From contig DASPKM010000013.1 of assembly GCA_035628135.1 (NCBI GenBank), positions 186,001-250,000 on the forward strand: 64,000 bases of DNA, written 5' to 3'. Each line of letters opens with the position of its first letter. The first letter of the stretch is position 1. The position numbers and the translations under genes are program-made. Under the pieces are notes generated by a model. That model worked only from the letters and a program-made list of their open reading frames with translations, did not search any database and was not told the origin of the DNA. The DNA is from DASPKM01 sp035628135 (GTDB taxonomy: Bacteria > Bacteroidota > Bacteroidia > Chitinophagales > Chitinophagaceae). This document shows, piece by piece, positions 44,083 through 53,506 of this stretch.

Positions 44083-44117
44083 CTTAAGGGATATGGGTTA
44101 ACCCCGTAACTTTAAGA

Positions 44118-47100
44118 ATGCCCCGTTGGTTTTTAATACTTGTATTTTTTTTTACGGCAGGTTGCTGCTTTCCGTGTTTATCGCAGCCTCCTGCTGTTTT
44201 TTTTGACCACATCGATACCGAAGACGGTCTTAGCAACAACCACATCAACTCCATCATCAAAGACAAGCATGGCTTTTTATGGATAGGAACGGCAGATGGA
44301 TTGAACCGGTATGATGGCAAGAACTTTGTTTCGTTCTTTCATTCAATTTCCGACAGCCGCTCCCTCCCGCACAACGATGTGTATAGCTTGCTGGAAGATG
44401 ATTTCGGTTATATATGGGCGGGGACCGTCAATGGTTTGTGCCGGATCAACCCGTATACCAGTGAGATTTTGCGCGTACGCATTCCGCCGGGCATCGATAC
44501 CAGCTCATTCTTTGTTATCAACGATATAAAGCAGGGTGGTAAGCACAACACCGTGTGGGTTGCCACCAACAAAGGATTGTTCTGGATAAACCAGAAAAAA
44601 AATGAACTGGTGCGGGCCGCAAATAATGCAACAGACAGTTCGCTGAACAATCTGATCATTACTAAAATAGTGATAGCCTCACCGGATACGTTCTGGCTTG
44701 GAACTTACGAAGGCCTCGCACGTTATCATCCTTCCAATGGCTTGTTTACTTCGTTTAGGGTGCCTTCGGCAGTAGGTGCCTCAAAAACGCTGGTTAAATC
44801 AGTTTACAGGGATAAATCAGGCAGGTTGTGGCTGGCCACCTGGGGCCGGGGCCTGCAACGCTTCGATCCCAAAACACAGGAATTTACAAGGTTCCTTCCC
44901 CGCGAAGACCTCGGCGAGCGCAGCGACGCCAATATCATCTTCAACATTGCACAAACAGGATACCCTGGCGAAGACAGTATTTTATGGATCGCCGCCGACG
45001 CAACGGCGCTGCTGGCATTTAACATGCAAACCGGCAGGTTTACTCCTTATGCAGCTTCCGATGAAAATGACCGCCATGGCATCGCTGGACATGGCTTTGT
45101 TTTTTGCCAGGGTAAAAGTGAAGGGCTATGGATCGGCGGCAGCAAAGGACTGTACCGTTACGACCCGCACCATCAATTGTTCAGGAATGTAAGATTGCGG
45201 CTGAATTCCGCAGAGCACTGCCTGCAGGAAGCGCTTACCGTATATGCGGACCCGTTAGATCCAACAGGAAAAACACTGCTGGTGAGCACCTGGAGTTGCG
45301 GAAGCTATCGGTTGAACCTCGCCAACGAAAGCTTGCAGGAACTGCCTGCATGGATTATGCGGCATATGCGACCGGGCAGCCATATTACCTCGTTCAGCCG
45401 GGACAGGGATGGAGCGCTGTGGATGGCAACTTCATCCAATACCCTGGTAAGGGCTGACGAAAGCAGGCAAACAGCCGAGGTCATGGAACCGCTGGCACAG
45501 GTGCGCCTCAGCAAACAGTATTACATACAACATTTGCTGGACGATGGTAAGGGCAATGTATGGATGGGGACGCGCCGCGGGTTATTCATGATGAATAAAA
45601 AAGAAAGGGCTGTCAAAACGATATTCCTCGCCGGACAGGATGCCCCGGAATTCTTATCAGACGAAATAACTGCACTTACGCTCGACCGTTATAACAACCT
45701 TTGGTTCTGCACCAACCTCAGGCAGGATAAAAAACCAGTGGTAGGCAAGGTGGCTGCCGGCAGTGCCAAACCCGTGCTGTTCTATCATCAAACCAATGAC
45801 CCTGAAAGGTTTCCTGAAACTTCGCCGCTGCAGGGAATAACGGCCGACAAAGCCGGCAACGTGTGGTGCGCAAGCTGGAACGGATTATTGCATTGGAAGG
45901 CCAATGAAGCCAATCCCGTATTTAAAAGACTTACCAGGATGGACGGGCTTAGCAACGACAAGATATTTAAAGTGTACGCCGACAGGCAGGATTATATCTG
46001 GATAGCAACATTGCGCGGCATCTCGTGTTACGATCCCTTGTCGCTCACATTCCGTAACTATTATACCGCACAAGGCCTTTACCAGGACGATGTTTCCAAT
46101 TTTTTCAGGAACGATGTTACCGGGGGGCTCATGGCCGGCTATGCGGGCAGCATCGACATCATCGATCCCACCCGGGCGCATCGCACTAAAGAAGAGCCAA
46201 CCGTTATCATCACCAGCCTCCGCGTGTTTAACGAGGTATATGCAGACAATAGAAAATCCTATGTCAATAAAGGATGGGCATCGTTATCGCCCGGACAGAA
46301 CATGATCACCATTTCATTCAGCGCATTATCTTTCACCGATCCGCGCCAGGTACGGTACGCCTATAAAATGGAGGGGGTAGATAAGGATTGGACACTGACG
46401 GAAAATGATTTTGTTACCTATCACAACCTGCCGCCGGGCTCGAGAAAGTTCTTTGTAAAGGCGCGCAATGCGGAGGGCGTGTGGAGCAAGGAAGGCACCT
46501 GGCTGGAAATCGATCTCGCACCGCCATTTTACAGGAAGTGGTGGTTTATTGCATTGGTGGTTGCCGCGGTGGCCGTGGTTATTTACCTGCTGTACCGCGC
46601 ACGCATCAGGAGGCTGGAAGAAAAGTTCCGCATACGCAGCACCATTGCCCGCGACCTGCACGACGAGATCGGATCAACGCTCACCAGCATCAATATTCTT
46701 TCACTCGTGTCGCGCTCCAACCTGCATAAGGACCGGTCGCGCGCCGAAGGACTGCTGCAGAAAATTACCGAGCAATCGCAGGACATGCAGCAAAGCATGA
46801 GCGATATTATCTGGGCCATCAAGCCGGATAACGACAAGTTGGAAGACATGGCTGCGCATATGCGCGAATACCTTAGCCATACGCTGGAAGTAAAGAACAT
46901 CGCTATTCACTTTGAAGCCGATGAGCAGGCTTTAAAGACCAGCCTGAGCATGGAGCAGCGCAGGGATTTCTTCCTCATCTTCAAGGAAGCGGTGAACAAC
47001 GCCGCCAAATATGCGGACAGCAATGCAGTGACCATCAGCCTTAAAAAAAATAAGAAGCACATTGTGTTGGTAGTGGCCGACCAAGGTGTTGGCTTCGATG

Positions 47101-47231
47101 TGACGAAGAAATACAGCTCCAATGGTTTGAAGAACATGCAGGCGCGTGCCGCCTCGCTCAGGGCCGCGCTCACTATTACATCGGCGCCAGGCAAGGGCAC
47201 GCAGGTACAGCTGAGCATACCCACTACATAA
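44118..47231 (+). CDS. Beta-propeller sensor histidine kinase (HisKA_3 type)
   Basis: The 1037-residue protein has a signal peptide, then two-component-regulator propeller repeats up to about residue 690 (for example DKHGFLWIGTADGLNRYDG and DRYNNLWFCTNLRQ), a Y_Y_Y domain near 735-800, one membrane segment at about 806-828, a dimerisation and phosphoacceptor region with His848 in RDLHDEIGSTLTSINIL, and a HATPase_c domain with VVADQGVGFDVTKKY and GLKNMQARA. Unlike the hybrid HTCS proteins it has no receiver domain; the response regulator is the next gene. A carbohydrate or another polymer may be sensed outside the membrane. It starts 35 bases after the SOD gene. Confidence 0.92.
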   Translation: MPRWFLILVFFFTAGCCFPCLSQPPAVFFDHIDTEDGLSNNHINSIIKDKHGFLWIGTADGLNRYDGKNFVSFFHSISDSRSLPHNDVYSLLEDDFGYIWAGTVNGLCRINPYTSEILRVRIPPGIDTSSFFVINDIKQGGKHNTVWVATNKGLFWINQKKNELVRAANNATDSSLNNLIITKIVIASPDTFWLGTYEGLARYHPSNGLFTSFRVPSAVGASKTLVKSVYRDKSGRLWLATWGRGLQRFDPKTQEFTRFLPREDLGERSDANIIFNIAQTGYPGEDSILWIAADATALLAFNMQTGRFTPYAASDENDRHGIAGHGFVFCQGKSEGLWIGGSKGLYRYDPHHQLFRNVRLRLNSAEHCLQEALTVYADPLDPTGKTLLVSTWSCGSYRLNLANESLQELPAWIMRHMRPGSHITSFSRDRDGALWMATSSNTLVRADESRQTAEVMEPLAQVRLSKQYYIQHLLDDGKGNVWMGTRRGLFMMNKKERAVKTIFLAGQDAPEFLSDEITALTLDRYNNLWFCTNLRQDKKPVVGKVAAGSAKPVLFYHQTNDPERFPETSPLQGITADKAGNVWCASWNGLLHWKANEANPVFKRLTRMDGLSNDKIFKVYADRQDYIWIATLRGISCYDPLSLTFRNYYTAQGLYQDDVSNFFRNDVTGGLMAGYAGSIDIIDPTRAHRTKEEPTVIITSLRVFNEVYADNRKSYVNKGWASLSPGQNMITISFSALSFTDPRQVRYAYKMEGVDKDWTLTENDFVTYHNLPPGSRKFFVKARNAEGVWSKEGTWLEIDLAPPFYRKWWFIALVVAAVAVVIYLLYRARIRRLEEKFRIRSTIARDLHDEIGSTLTSINILSLVSRSNLHKDRSRAEGLLQKITEQSQDMQQSMSDIIWAIKPDNDKLEDMAAHMREYLSHTLEVKNIAIHFEADEQALKTSLSMEQRRDFFLIFKEAVNNAAKYADSNAVTISLKKNKKHIVLVVADQGVGFDVTKKYSSNGLKNMQARAASLRAALTITSAPGKGTQVQLSIPTT

Positions 47232-47304
47232 TGATGTGGTTATTTTTGCAGCAAAGTTTTGGAAAGTTTGTTGGCAGATTAGTGGCGAAAGCACAATTGC
47301 ACTT

Positions 47305-47940
47305 ATGCAGATAAAAATACTTCTGTATGACGATAACGAGGCGCTGCGCCTTGGCGTAACTGCCATGATAGCGGACGAGCCGGACTTTGAGCTGGCGGCC
47401 GCGATATCGAATGCGGAAACAGTAGAAACAGACGTGCGGCAATTGATGCCGGACGTAGTGCTGATGGATATCGACATGCCACAGGTGAATGGCGTGGAAG
47501 CGGTGCGCAGGATCAGGCGCATGGCGCCGGATTTGCCCGTGATCATGCTCACGGTGTTCGATGACAATGAAAATATTTTCAATGCCGTTTGCGCAGGCGC
47601 TTCGGGATACATACTCAAACGGTATGCCTCACTCGAAATTCCTGCCGCCATCCGCAACGTCATGAGCGGAGGAGCGCCCATGACCGGCTCAGTGGCCAGG
47701 AAGGTGTTGCAAATGATCCCGGTCGCTAAAAGTCATGAACAGGAAAAAACAGACCTCTCGCAAAGAGAAAAAGAAATTCTGCAATTGCTGGTGCAGGGTT
47801 TCAGTTATAAAATGATCGCCGCTGAAATTAAAATCAGTCTCGACACTGTTCGCTTTCATATCAAAAAAATCTACGATAAGCTGCACGTGCATTCCGCTAC
47901 GGAAGCGGTTTCCAAAGCTATCAAGGATGGACTTGTATAA
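47305..47940 (+). CDS. LuxR-type response regulator (NarL family)
   Basis: The 211-residue protein has a receiver domain (ILLYDDNEALRLG, phosphoacceptor Asp55 in VLMDIDMPQVNG, and TVFDDNENIF) and a C-terminal LuxR helix-turn-helix (LSQREKEILQLLVQGFSYKM). It is the obvious partner of the preceding kinase, 73 bases away. I chose the ATG at 47305 rather than a GTG at 47236, because the extra residues do not belong to the fold. TATTTTTG at 47241-47248 may give the gene its own promoter. Confidence 0.94.
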   Translation: MQIKILLYDDNEALRLGVTAMIADEPDFELAAAISNAETVETDVRQLMPDVVLMDIDMPQVNGVEAVRRIRRMAPDLPVIMLTVFDDNENIFNAVCAGASGYILKRYASLEIPAAIRNVMSGGAPMTGSVARKVLQMIPVAKSHEQEKTDLSQREKEILQLLVQGFSYKMIAAEIKISLDTVRFHIKKIYDKLHVHSATEAVSKAIKDGLV

Positions 47941-48026
47941 TGTCTCGCACACGCCCACATGTTTATGTAGTTGCATTCGTTTCGTTGCTTTCTACTTTAG
48001 CGCTATACTTTTAAATCTCTGCAATT

Positions 48027-49379
48027 ATGAAAAGTTTAGCATGCTGCTGCAGCTTTTTGCTGTGGGCTTGCAGCGTATTGGCACAGAATGTCGGTGTGGG
48101 CGAAACCAGTCCCGGCGCAAAGCTCACCATCCGGTCATCCGATCCTTCCAGCAGATCGATGCTGGTAAAAACAACTTCCAACGATACTACATTATACATA
48201 CAGGGGTTTAACCATCACCTGGGCGCGGGATCGAACATTATCAGCAGTGCCTCGCTGACAGTAAATAATAAAAATTTTGTTCCATTCGATAATACACACC
48301 TAAGCCTTATAGCATGGGGAGAAAGATCGGGCATCAATGCTGCGGGCTCCCTCGCTATCATGGATTTCAGGAACGTCAATAGCAATGCGCGTTATAATTT
48401 CAGCGCCTACCTGGGTGCTGCGGCTGCGCACAGCATGGGATTGTATTATAATGATGTTACAGCCGGCACTTCCAAGGCGCTTTTGTACTTTACGCAGGAT
48501 GGGTATACAGGCATCGGAACATTCCAACCTTCGGGCCGTATGCAGATCAATCATACCAGCGGCACGGGCAATCCAACGTTGAATTTGTATGATTCAGCAA
48601 CGACAGGCGGCCCCATATTACAATTCCGCAACGCGGGCAGCAGCAGGAACTGGCAGCTGCAAGGATACCTTGCCAGCACACCCGCAGGCGATGAAATGAA
48701 TTTTGTGAATAACAATACGCTGCTGGCCACCATGACAGGTTCGGGCAACTTCGGCATTGGCACTAACGGCCCGCAAAATAAGCTGCACCTGCACAACACT
48801 ACCGGCACACAAACAAGCTATACCCAGTTTACCAATACCAGCACCGGCTCCCTCTCAGGCGATGGATTGCTCACGGGAATTAACGGTGTAGGCCATGCGT
48901 TTATTTATAACCAGGAAGCAACAAGATTGTATTTCGGCACCGGCAACACCACGCGCATGACCGTTTCCGAAACAGGCAACGTCGGTATAGGCATCGATCC
49001 GCCTACCGAGCGGTTGGATGTTGTAGGCAACATTAAATCGTCCGGTAGCGTAAACGTTGGCGGCGAAGTAACAAGGCCTGCAACCGGAGGCGCCAACCTG
49101 GTGCCCATTGCTTACGGCAATATTACCTCGGGCGGAGTGATCAATAGCGGCAGCGGAAATTTTACCGTATCGAGGCTGACCACCGGTTGGTATTCCATTA
49201 CCATCACTGGTGAATCTTATCAATTCCAGATCTACACGGCCATTGTAACGCCGGCGGGCAATGTGGGGCCCATATCCACCAATACCGGCAGCGGCGGTGG
49301 TAACCTGCATGTATATACGTACAACTCGGCCGGTGCAGCGGCAGACAGCCAATTTTGCTTTGTAGTGTATAAGCAGTAA
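48027..49379 (+). CDS. Exported repeat protein of the tail-fibre/adhesin style
   Basis: The 450-residue protein has a signal peptide ending in VLAQ and a mature part of short beta segments with motifs of the type NVGVGETSPGAKLTIRSS, GIGTNGPQNKLHLHNTTG and NVGIGIDPPTERLDVVGNIK. These glycine-rich motifs are common in long Bacteroidota surface proteins and phage-like fibres. It lacks an S74-type end. It may form a trimeric surface fibre, but this is inference. It follows the response regulator and is followed after 11 bases by a second surface protein. Confidence 0.7.
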   Translation: MKSLACCCSFLLWACSVLAQNVGVGETSPGAKLTIRSSDPSSRSMLVKTTSNDTTLYIQGFNHHLGAGSNIISSASLTVNNKNFVPFDNTHLSLIAWGERSGINAAGSLAIMDFRNVNSNARYNFSAYLGAAAAHSMGLYYNDVTAGTSKALLYFTQDGYTGIGTFQPSGRMQINHTSGTGNPTLNLYDSATTGGPILQFRNAGSSRNWQLQGYLASTPAGDEMNFVNNNTLLATMTGSGNFGIGTNGPQNKLHLHNTTGTQTSYTQFTNTSTGSLSGDGLLTGINGVGHAFIYNQEATRLYFGTGNTTRMTVSETGNVGIGIDPPTERLDVVGNIKSSGSVNVGGEVTRPATGGANLVPIAYGNITSGGVINSGSGNFTVSRLTTGWYSITITGESYQFQIYTAIVTPAGNVGPISTNTGSGGGNLHVYTYNSAGAAADSQFCFVVYKQ

Positions 49380-49390
49380 TTCATTCAACC

Positions 49391-50941
49391 ATGTCAATCA
49401 AAGGAAAACATACCTGCATGCTGGCACTCCTGCACATGCTCGCTTTGTATGCAGGCGCGCAGGAAGTATTGCGGGTTCAGAACACGGCAACGCTCACTGT
49501 TCAATCGGGCGTTGAAGTAACGGTTTTTGGTGATGTGGTGTTGAACAATGGCAGCACGCTTACCAACCACGGCACCATCCGCATCCGCCGCAACGGCGCA
49601 TCGGGCACCGCAGATTGGACAGACAATACCGCTACGCCCTATTATCACGGCACGGGACGATTTATCTTCAACAGCACGGGCCTGCAGAATATTACGAGCA
49701 ACAATACCTTCGAGCACATCGAGATGATGGGCGCAGGCCTTACGCTCAACAGCAATATCAGTGCAAACAAATGGTATCTTATTGCAGGGCCCATCACTAC
49801 CAATGCATTTACCGCAATTACGCTAAGCAATGCGCAGTTGTCCGTGGAAGCAGACGCCGCCAATTCCAATTTCGCAAACAGTTGGTTCAACGGAAACCTT
49901 AGAAGGTTTGTAAGTCCCGCGACGGTAAATAACTATCAATTTCCGGTCGGCGATGCAAGCAAGGTTAACCTGGCCATCATGGACAATCTTTCGGCGCAGC
50001 CGCTGAACAACCTTACTTATATCGATGCAGCATTCGGCCCTAAACCAGGCACCGATGCAGGATTGATGGTAACGGAAAATGGAACGCCCTATGTCAGCGT
50101 CAACAGTGGCGGGGTTTGGTATTTTGTGTCGGACGCAACGCCCACCGCAGGAAGGTATGACCTGTTGTTATACTTCAATGGATTTACCGGCTTGCAGGAT
50201 AACCGCTTTGCCATTCTTAGCCGGCCGGCTGGTTCTTCGCTTGCTTCGGACTGGGCCGTGCCTCCTGCCAGCACGCTTAACCCCAATGGCGGCGCGGGCA
50301 GAATGGTGGCCGACGGTTATGCACGTCGCAACAACATGGGCGTGCTGGGACAAATGGGCATCGGTGAAATGTCTTTTGCACTGCCGGTGACATTGGTAGA
50401 CTTCAACGCCCGCCGCGAAAGCAAACTGAAAGTTAAACTGCAATGGCAAACCGCCACCGAACAAAATAATAAAGGATTTGAGATAGAAAGAAGATTGGAA
50501 AATGAAAGCAGCTTTGCAACGCTCGGCTTCGTGCGTTCAAGGAGCTTAGACGGCAACAGTACCATCAAGCTCGATTATAACATGACAGATGCCAATGGTT
50601 ATGGCGGCATCAGTTACTACCGTTTGAAACAACTCGATAAAGATGGGCACAGTTACTACTCACTGATACAGGCAGTAAAGGGCTTGGGCGAAACCAGCGT
50701 GAGCGTATTGCTGTGGCCCAACCCTGCAAGGGGGCAATTCAGCATCCGCCTGGATGGCATAAATGGAACAAGGGATGCATTCATTACGGATGCATCGGGC
50801 AAAATCATCCGCAGCATGCGCCTTGGCAATAACAAGGCTGAAAACGTGCATGGACTTGCCGCGGGCACCTACATACTCACCGTACTGCACGCATTTGGAC
50901 AGCATGAGCATTTTACGGAGAAGGTGCTTGTGGTGAGGTAA
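49391..50941 (+). CDS. Surface protein with a type IX secretion (type A) C-terminal domain
   Basis: The 516-residue protein has a signal peptide and a beta-rich adhesin-like body (VQNTATLTVQSGVEVTVFGD, then IMDNLSAQPLNNLTYIDA). The last about 90 residues form a T9SS sorting signal: PNPARGQFSIRLDGINGTRD, DASGKIIRSMRLG, and GLAAGTYILTVLHAFG with a final KVLVVR. It would be exported through the type IX system and attached to the surface. It starts 11 bases after the preceding exported protein, so the two are probably made together. Confidence 0.88.
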   Translation: MSIKGKHTCMLALLHMLALYAGAQEVLRVQNTATLTVQSGVEVTVFGDVVLNNGSTLTNHGTIRIRRNGASGTADWTDNTATPYYHGTGRFIFNSTGLQNITSNNTFEHIEMMGAGLTLNSNISANKWYLIAGPITTNAFTAITLSNAQLSVEADAANSNFANSWFNGNLRRFVSPATVNNYQFPVGDASKVNLAIMDNLSAQPLNNLTYIDAAFGPKPGTDAGLMVTENGTPYVSVNSGGVWYFVSDATPTAGRYDLLLYFNGFTGLQDNRFAILSRPAGSSLASDWAVPPASTLNPNGGAGRMVADGYARRNNMGVLGQMGIGEMSFALPVTLVDFNARRESKLKVKLQWQTATEQNNKGFEIERRLENESSFATLGFVRSRSLDGNSTIKLDYNMTDANGYGGISYYRLKQLDKDGHSYYSLIQAVKGLGETSVSVLLWPNPARGQFSIRLDGINGTRDAFITDASGKIIRSMRLGNNKAENVHGLAAGTYILTVLHAFGQHEHFTEKVLVVR

Positions 50942-51011
50942 AGCTGGTGGTCAATAAATCATTAGGTCATTTCGTCGTTCAATAAGATTATTAATGACGC
51001 AATGACTTTTA

Positions 51012-51019
51012 TATTTTTG
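51012..51019 (+). promoter_or_regulatory. Candidate -7 element of the cation transporter gene
   Basis: TATTTTTG lies 20 bases before the TTG start at 51039. No convincing upstream TTTG box is seen at the expected distance. Confidence 0.3.
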
Positions 51020-51038
51020 CAGGCATTAACTATTTGAT

Positions 51039-52046
51039 TTGGACCCGCGCAAGGAAAACCTGCAAATACAAAAATGGGTGGTGATTGCTGCTGTCATCCT
51101 GTTCGGCATAAAGGTGGCGGCATATTTCATTACAAGGTCCGTAGCCATACTTACAGATGCGCTGGAAAGCACGGTGAACGTTGTAGCTGGCCTTATCGGA
51201 TTGTACAGCTTGTATATCTCGGCCAAACCGCGCGACACCGACCATCCTTACGGGCATGGAAAAGTGGAATTTATTTCAGCAGCGGTAGAAGGTACGCTCA
51301 TCGTTATCGCGGGCATTGTAATCCTGATAGAAGCGACCAACACATTCATTCATCCGCAGCCCTTGCTGCAACTCGACAAAGGTTTGATATTGGTGGCGTT
51401 TACCGCGGTCGTCAATTTTATCATCGGATTTATTACGGTACGCAAGGGAAGAAAGAACAATTCACCTGCATTGGTGGCCAGTGGCAAGCACCTTCTGTCA
51501 GACACGTGGTCGACCGTTGGCATCATCGGTGGATTGATATTGATTTATGTAACCGGAAAAGTATGGCTCGACAGCGTGGTGGCCGCCATCTTTGCCATGG
51601 CCATCATCTATACCGGTTATAAGATCATCCGCAGCTCGGTGGCTGGTATTATGGATGAGGCCGACAAAGACCTGCTAAGCAGGCTGGTTGCTTATTTAAA
51701 TGAGAACAGGCGCGAGAACTGGATAGACCTGCACAACCTGCGCGTGATAAAATACGGCGGCGTGCTGCATGTAGACTGTCACCTTACCGTACCCTGGTAC
51801 CTGAACGTGCTGGAAGCGCATGAAGAAGTGGACGCCCTGAGCCAACTGATACGCACCCGGTTCGGCGAGTCGCTGGAATTGTTCGTACATACCGATGGAT
51901 GCCTGGAATTTTCCTGCAGTCATTGCAATAAAGACAACTGTTATGTGCGCCGCAGGCCATTTGAAAAAAGAGTACCCTGGACGCTGGAAAATGTAGTTCC
52001 CGATAAAAAGCACGAGCTTACCGATCTAAGCCCCAATCGTTTTTAG
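51039..52046 (+). CDS. Cation diffusion facilitator (CDF) transporter
   Basis: CDF proteins export divalent metals such as zinc, iron or manganese in exchange for protons. The 335-residue protein has six membrane helices and the family segments SVAILTDALESTVNVVAGLI (second helix), HPYGHGKVEFISA, and KHLLSDTWSTVG (fifth helix, with the HxxxD metal pair). In the second helix the first site has Asp40 but serine at the position four later, with a glutamate at 43, so the metal preference may differ. The C-terminal tail has the cysteine set CLEFSCSHCNKDNC. The start is a TTG (LDPRKENLQIQ read with initiator Met). Confidence 0.92.
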   Translation: MDPRKENLQIQKWVVIAAVILFGIKVAAYFITRSVAILTDALESTVNVVAGLIGLYSLYISAKPRDTDHPYGHGKVEFISAAVEGTLIVIAGIVILIEATNTFIHPQPLLQLDKGLILVAFTAVVNFIIGFITVRKGRKNNSPALVASGKHLLSDTWSTVGIIGGLILIYVTGKVWLDSVVAAIFAMAIIYTGYKIIRSSVAGIMDEADKDLLSRLVAYLNENRRENWIDLHNLRVIKYGGVLHVDCHLTVPWYLNVLEAHEEVDALSQLIRTRFGESLELFVHTDGCLEFSCSHCNKDNCYVRRRPFEKRVPWTLENVVPDKKHELTDLSPNRF

Positions 52047-52141
52047 CTTCCGTAACATCTAACTTCAAACCTCCCACTTCCGGCATCTGCAAAGGAGTCC
52101 TTTCGGACAATGCGTTATATTCGCTGTCCAAATTATTTACT

Positions 52142-53506
52142 ATGCAGGCATGGAAAGATTACCAGGAAAAAAATAAGGACCGTTTCCTCAGCGAACTGAT
52201 GGACCTGTTGCGCGTACCCAGCATCAGCGCCAAAACTGAACACAAGGGCGATATGGATGTTTGTGCGAATGAAGTAAAGAAAAGCCTGTTGAACGCGGGC
52301 GCAGACAAAGCCGAAGTACATGCTACCGACGGCCATCCTGTAGTATATGCTGAAAAAATAATCGATCCTTCGAAGCCTACGGTGCTGGTATACGGCCATT
52401 ACGATGTGCAACCACCCGATCCGCTGGAGTTATGGCATAGCGGGCCCTTTGAGCCGGTGATCAAGGATGGCAAATTGTATGCACGCGGCTCCGCCGACGA
52501 TAAGGGGCAGTTTTACATGCATATCAAGGCCCTGGAAATGCTCACACAAACCAATTCACAGCAAACCAATATTAAATTTTTAATAGAGGGCGAAGAGGAG
52601 ATCGGCTCTCCCAACCTCGGGAAATTTGTAGCTGCGCATAAAGATATGTTGAAGGCAGATGTGATCCTGATCAGCGATAGCGCCATGATCAGCCTCGACA
52701 ATCCATCGCTCGACATTGGCGTGCGCGGGTTGGCATATATACAGGTAGAGGTAACAGCAGCCAACCGCGACCTTCACAGCGGAACATACGGCGGCGCGGT
52801 AGCCAATCCCATTACCATTCTTGCAAAAATGATCGCTTCCTGCCACGATGAAAACAATCATATCACCATCCCGGGATTTTATGACGATGTGGTGGAAGCT
52901 TCCGCCGAAGAAAGAAAACTGATGGCGGCGGCGCCGTTCAATGAAGAAGAATATAAAAAAGACCTGGGTGTAAAAGAGCTCTGGGGCGAAAAGGGATACA
53001 CAGCGCCGGAGCGCACCGGCATCCGCCCTACCCTTGAACTTAATGGCATCTGGGGCGGTTATACGGGCGAAGGCTCCAAAACAGTATTGCCTTCAAAAGC
53101 CTCCGCGAAAATTTCAGCACGGCTGGTGCCCAATCAATCCTCGCACAAGATCACCCAGATGTTGCTGGAACATTTCAGGAAAATTGCGCCAGCTTCTGTT
53201 ACAGTAAATGCATTTGAACTGCACGGTGGTGAGCCTTACATGACCCCCATCGATTCCAAAGCATACCAGGCCGCATCCAAAGCCATCGAAGCAACCTTCG
53301 GGAAGAAACCGATACCCGTGCGTGGCGGCGGCAGCATCCCGATTTGCTCTATACTGGAAAAGGAACTTGGCATCAAGATCGTGTTCATGGGATTTGGGCT
53401 GGACAGCGACAACCTGCATTCGCCCAATGAAAAATTCGAGCTGAACAATTTTTACAAGGGCATTGAAACGATCCCTTATTTCCACAAATTTTTTGCGGAA
53501 AGCTAA
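52142..53506 (+). CDS. M20-family dipeptidase or related metallopeptidase
   Basis: The 454-residue protein has the M20 metal-site motifs VYGHYDVQPPDP, SADDKGQFYMHIKAL, and EGEEEIGSPNLG. It also has the inserted dimerisation domain (AYIQVEVTAANRDLHSGTYG) and the closing PFEL-type end (FELNNFYKGIETIPYFHKFF). It would hydrolyse dipeptides or similar substrates in the cytoplasm. The stop codon overlaps the stop of the convergent unknown exported protein by four bases. Confidence 0.92.
   Translation: MQAWKDYQEKNKDRFLSELMDLLRVPSISAKTEHKGDMDVCANEVKKSLLNAGADKAEVHATDGHPVVYAEKIIDPSKPTVLVYGHYDVQPPDPLELWHSGPFEPVIKDGKLYARGSADDKGQFYMHIKALEMLTQTNSQQTNIKFLIEGEEEIGSPNLGKFVAAHKDMLKADVILISDSAMISLDNPSLDIGVRGLAYIQVEVTAANRDLHSGTYGGAVANPITILAKMIASCHDENNHITIPGFYDDVVEASAEERKLMAAAPFNEEEYKKDLGVKELWGEKGYTAPERTGIRPTLELNGIWGGYTGEGSKTVLPSKASAKISARLVPNQSSHKITQMLLEHFRKIAPASVTVNAFELHGGEPYMTPIDSKAYQAASKAIEATFGKKPIPVRGGGSIPICSILEKELGIKIVFMGFGLDSDNLHSPNEKFELNNFYKGIETIPYFHKFFAES

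Noticed and set aside
44095..44104. GGGTTAACCC palindrome before the sensor kinase as an operator
   Set aside because: It is only ten bases, the surrounding promoter match (TTAA-N19-TAACTTTA) is poor, and such a short palindrome may occur by chance.
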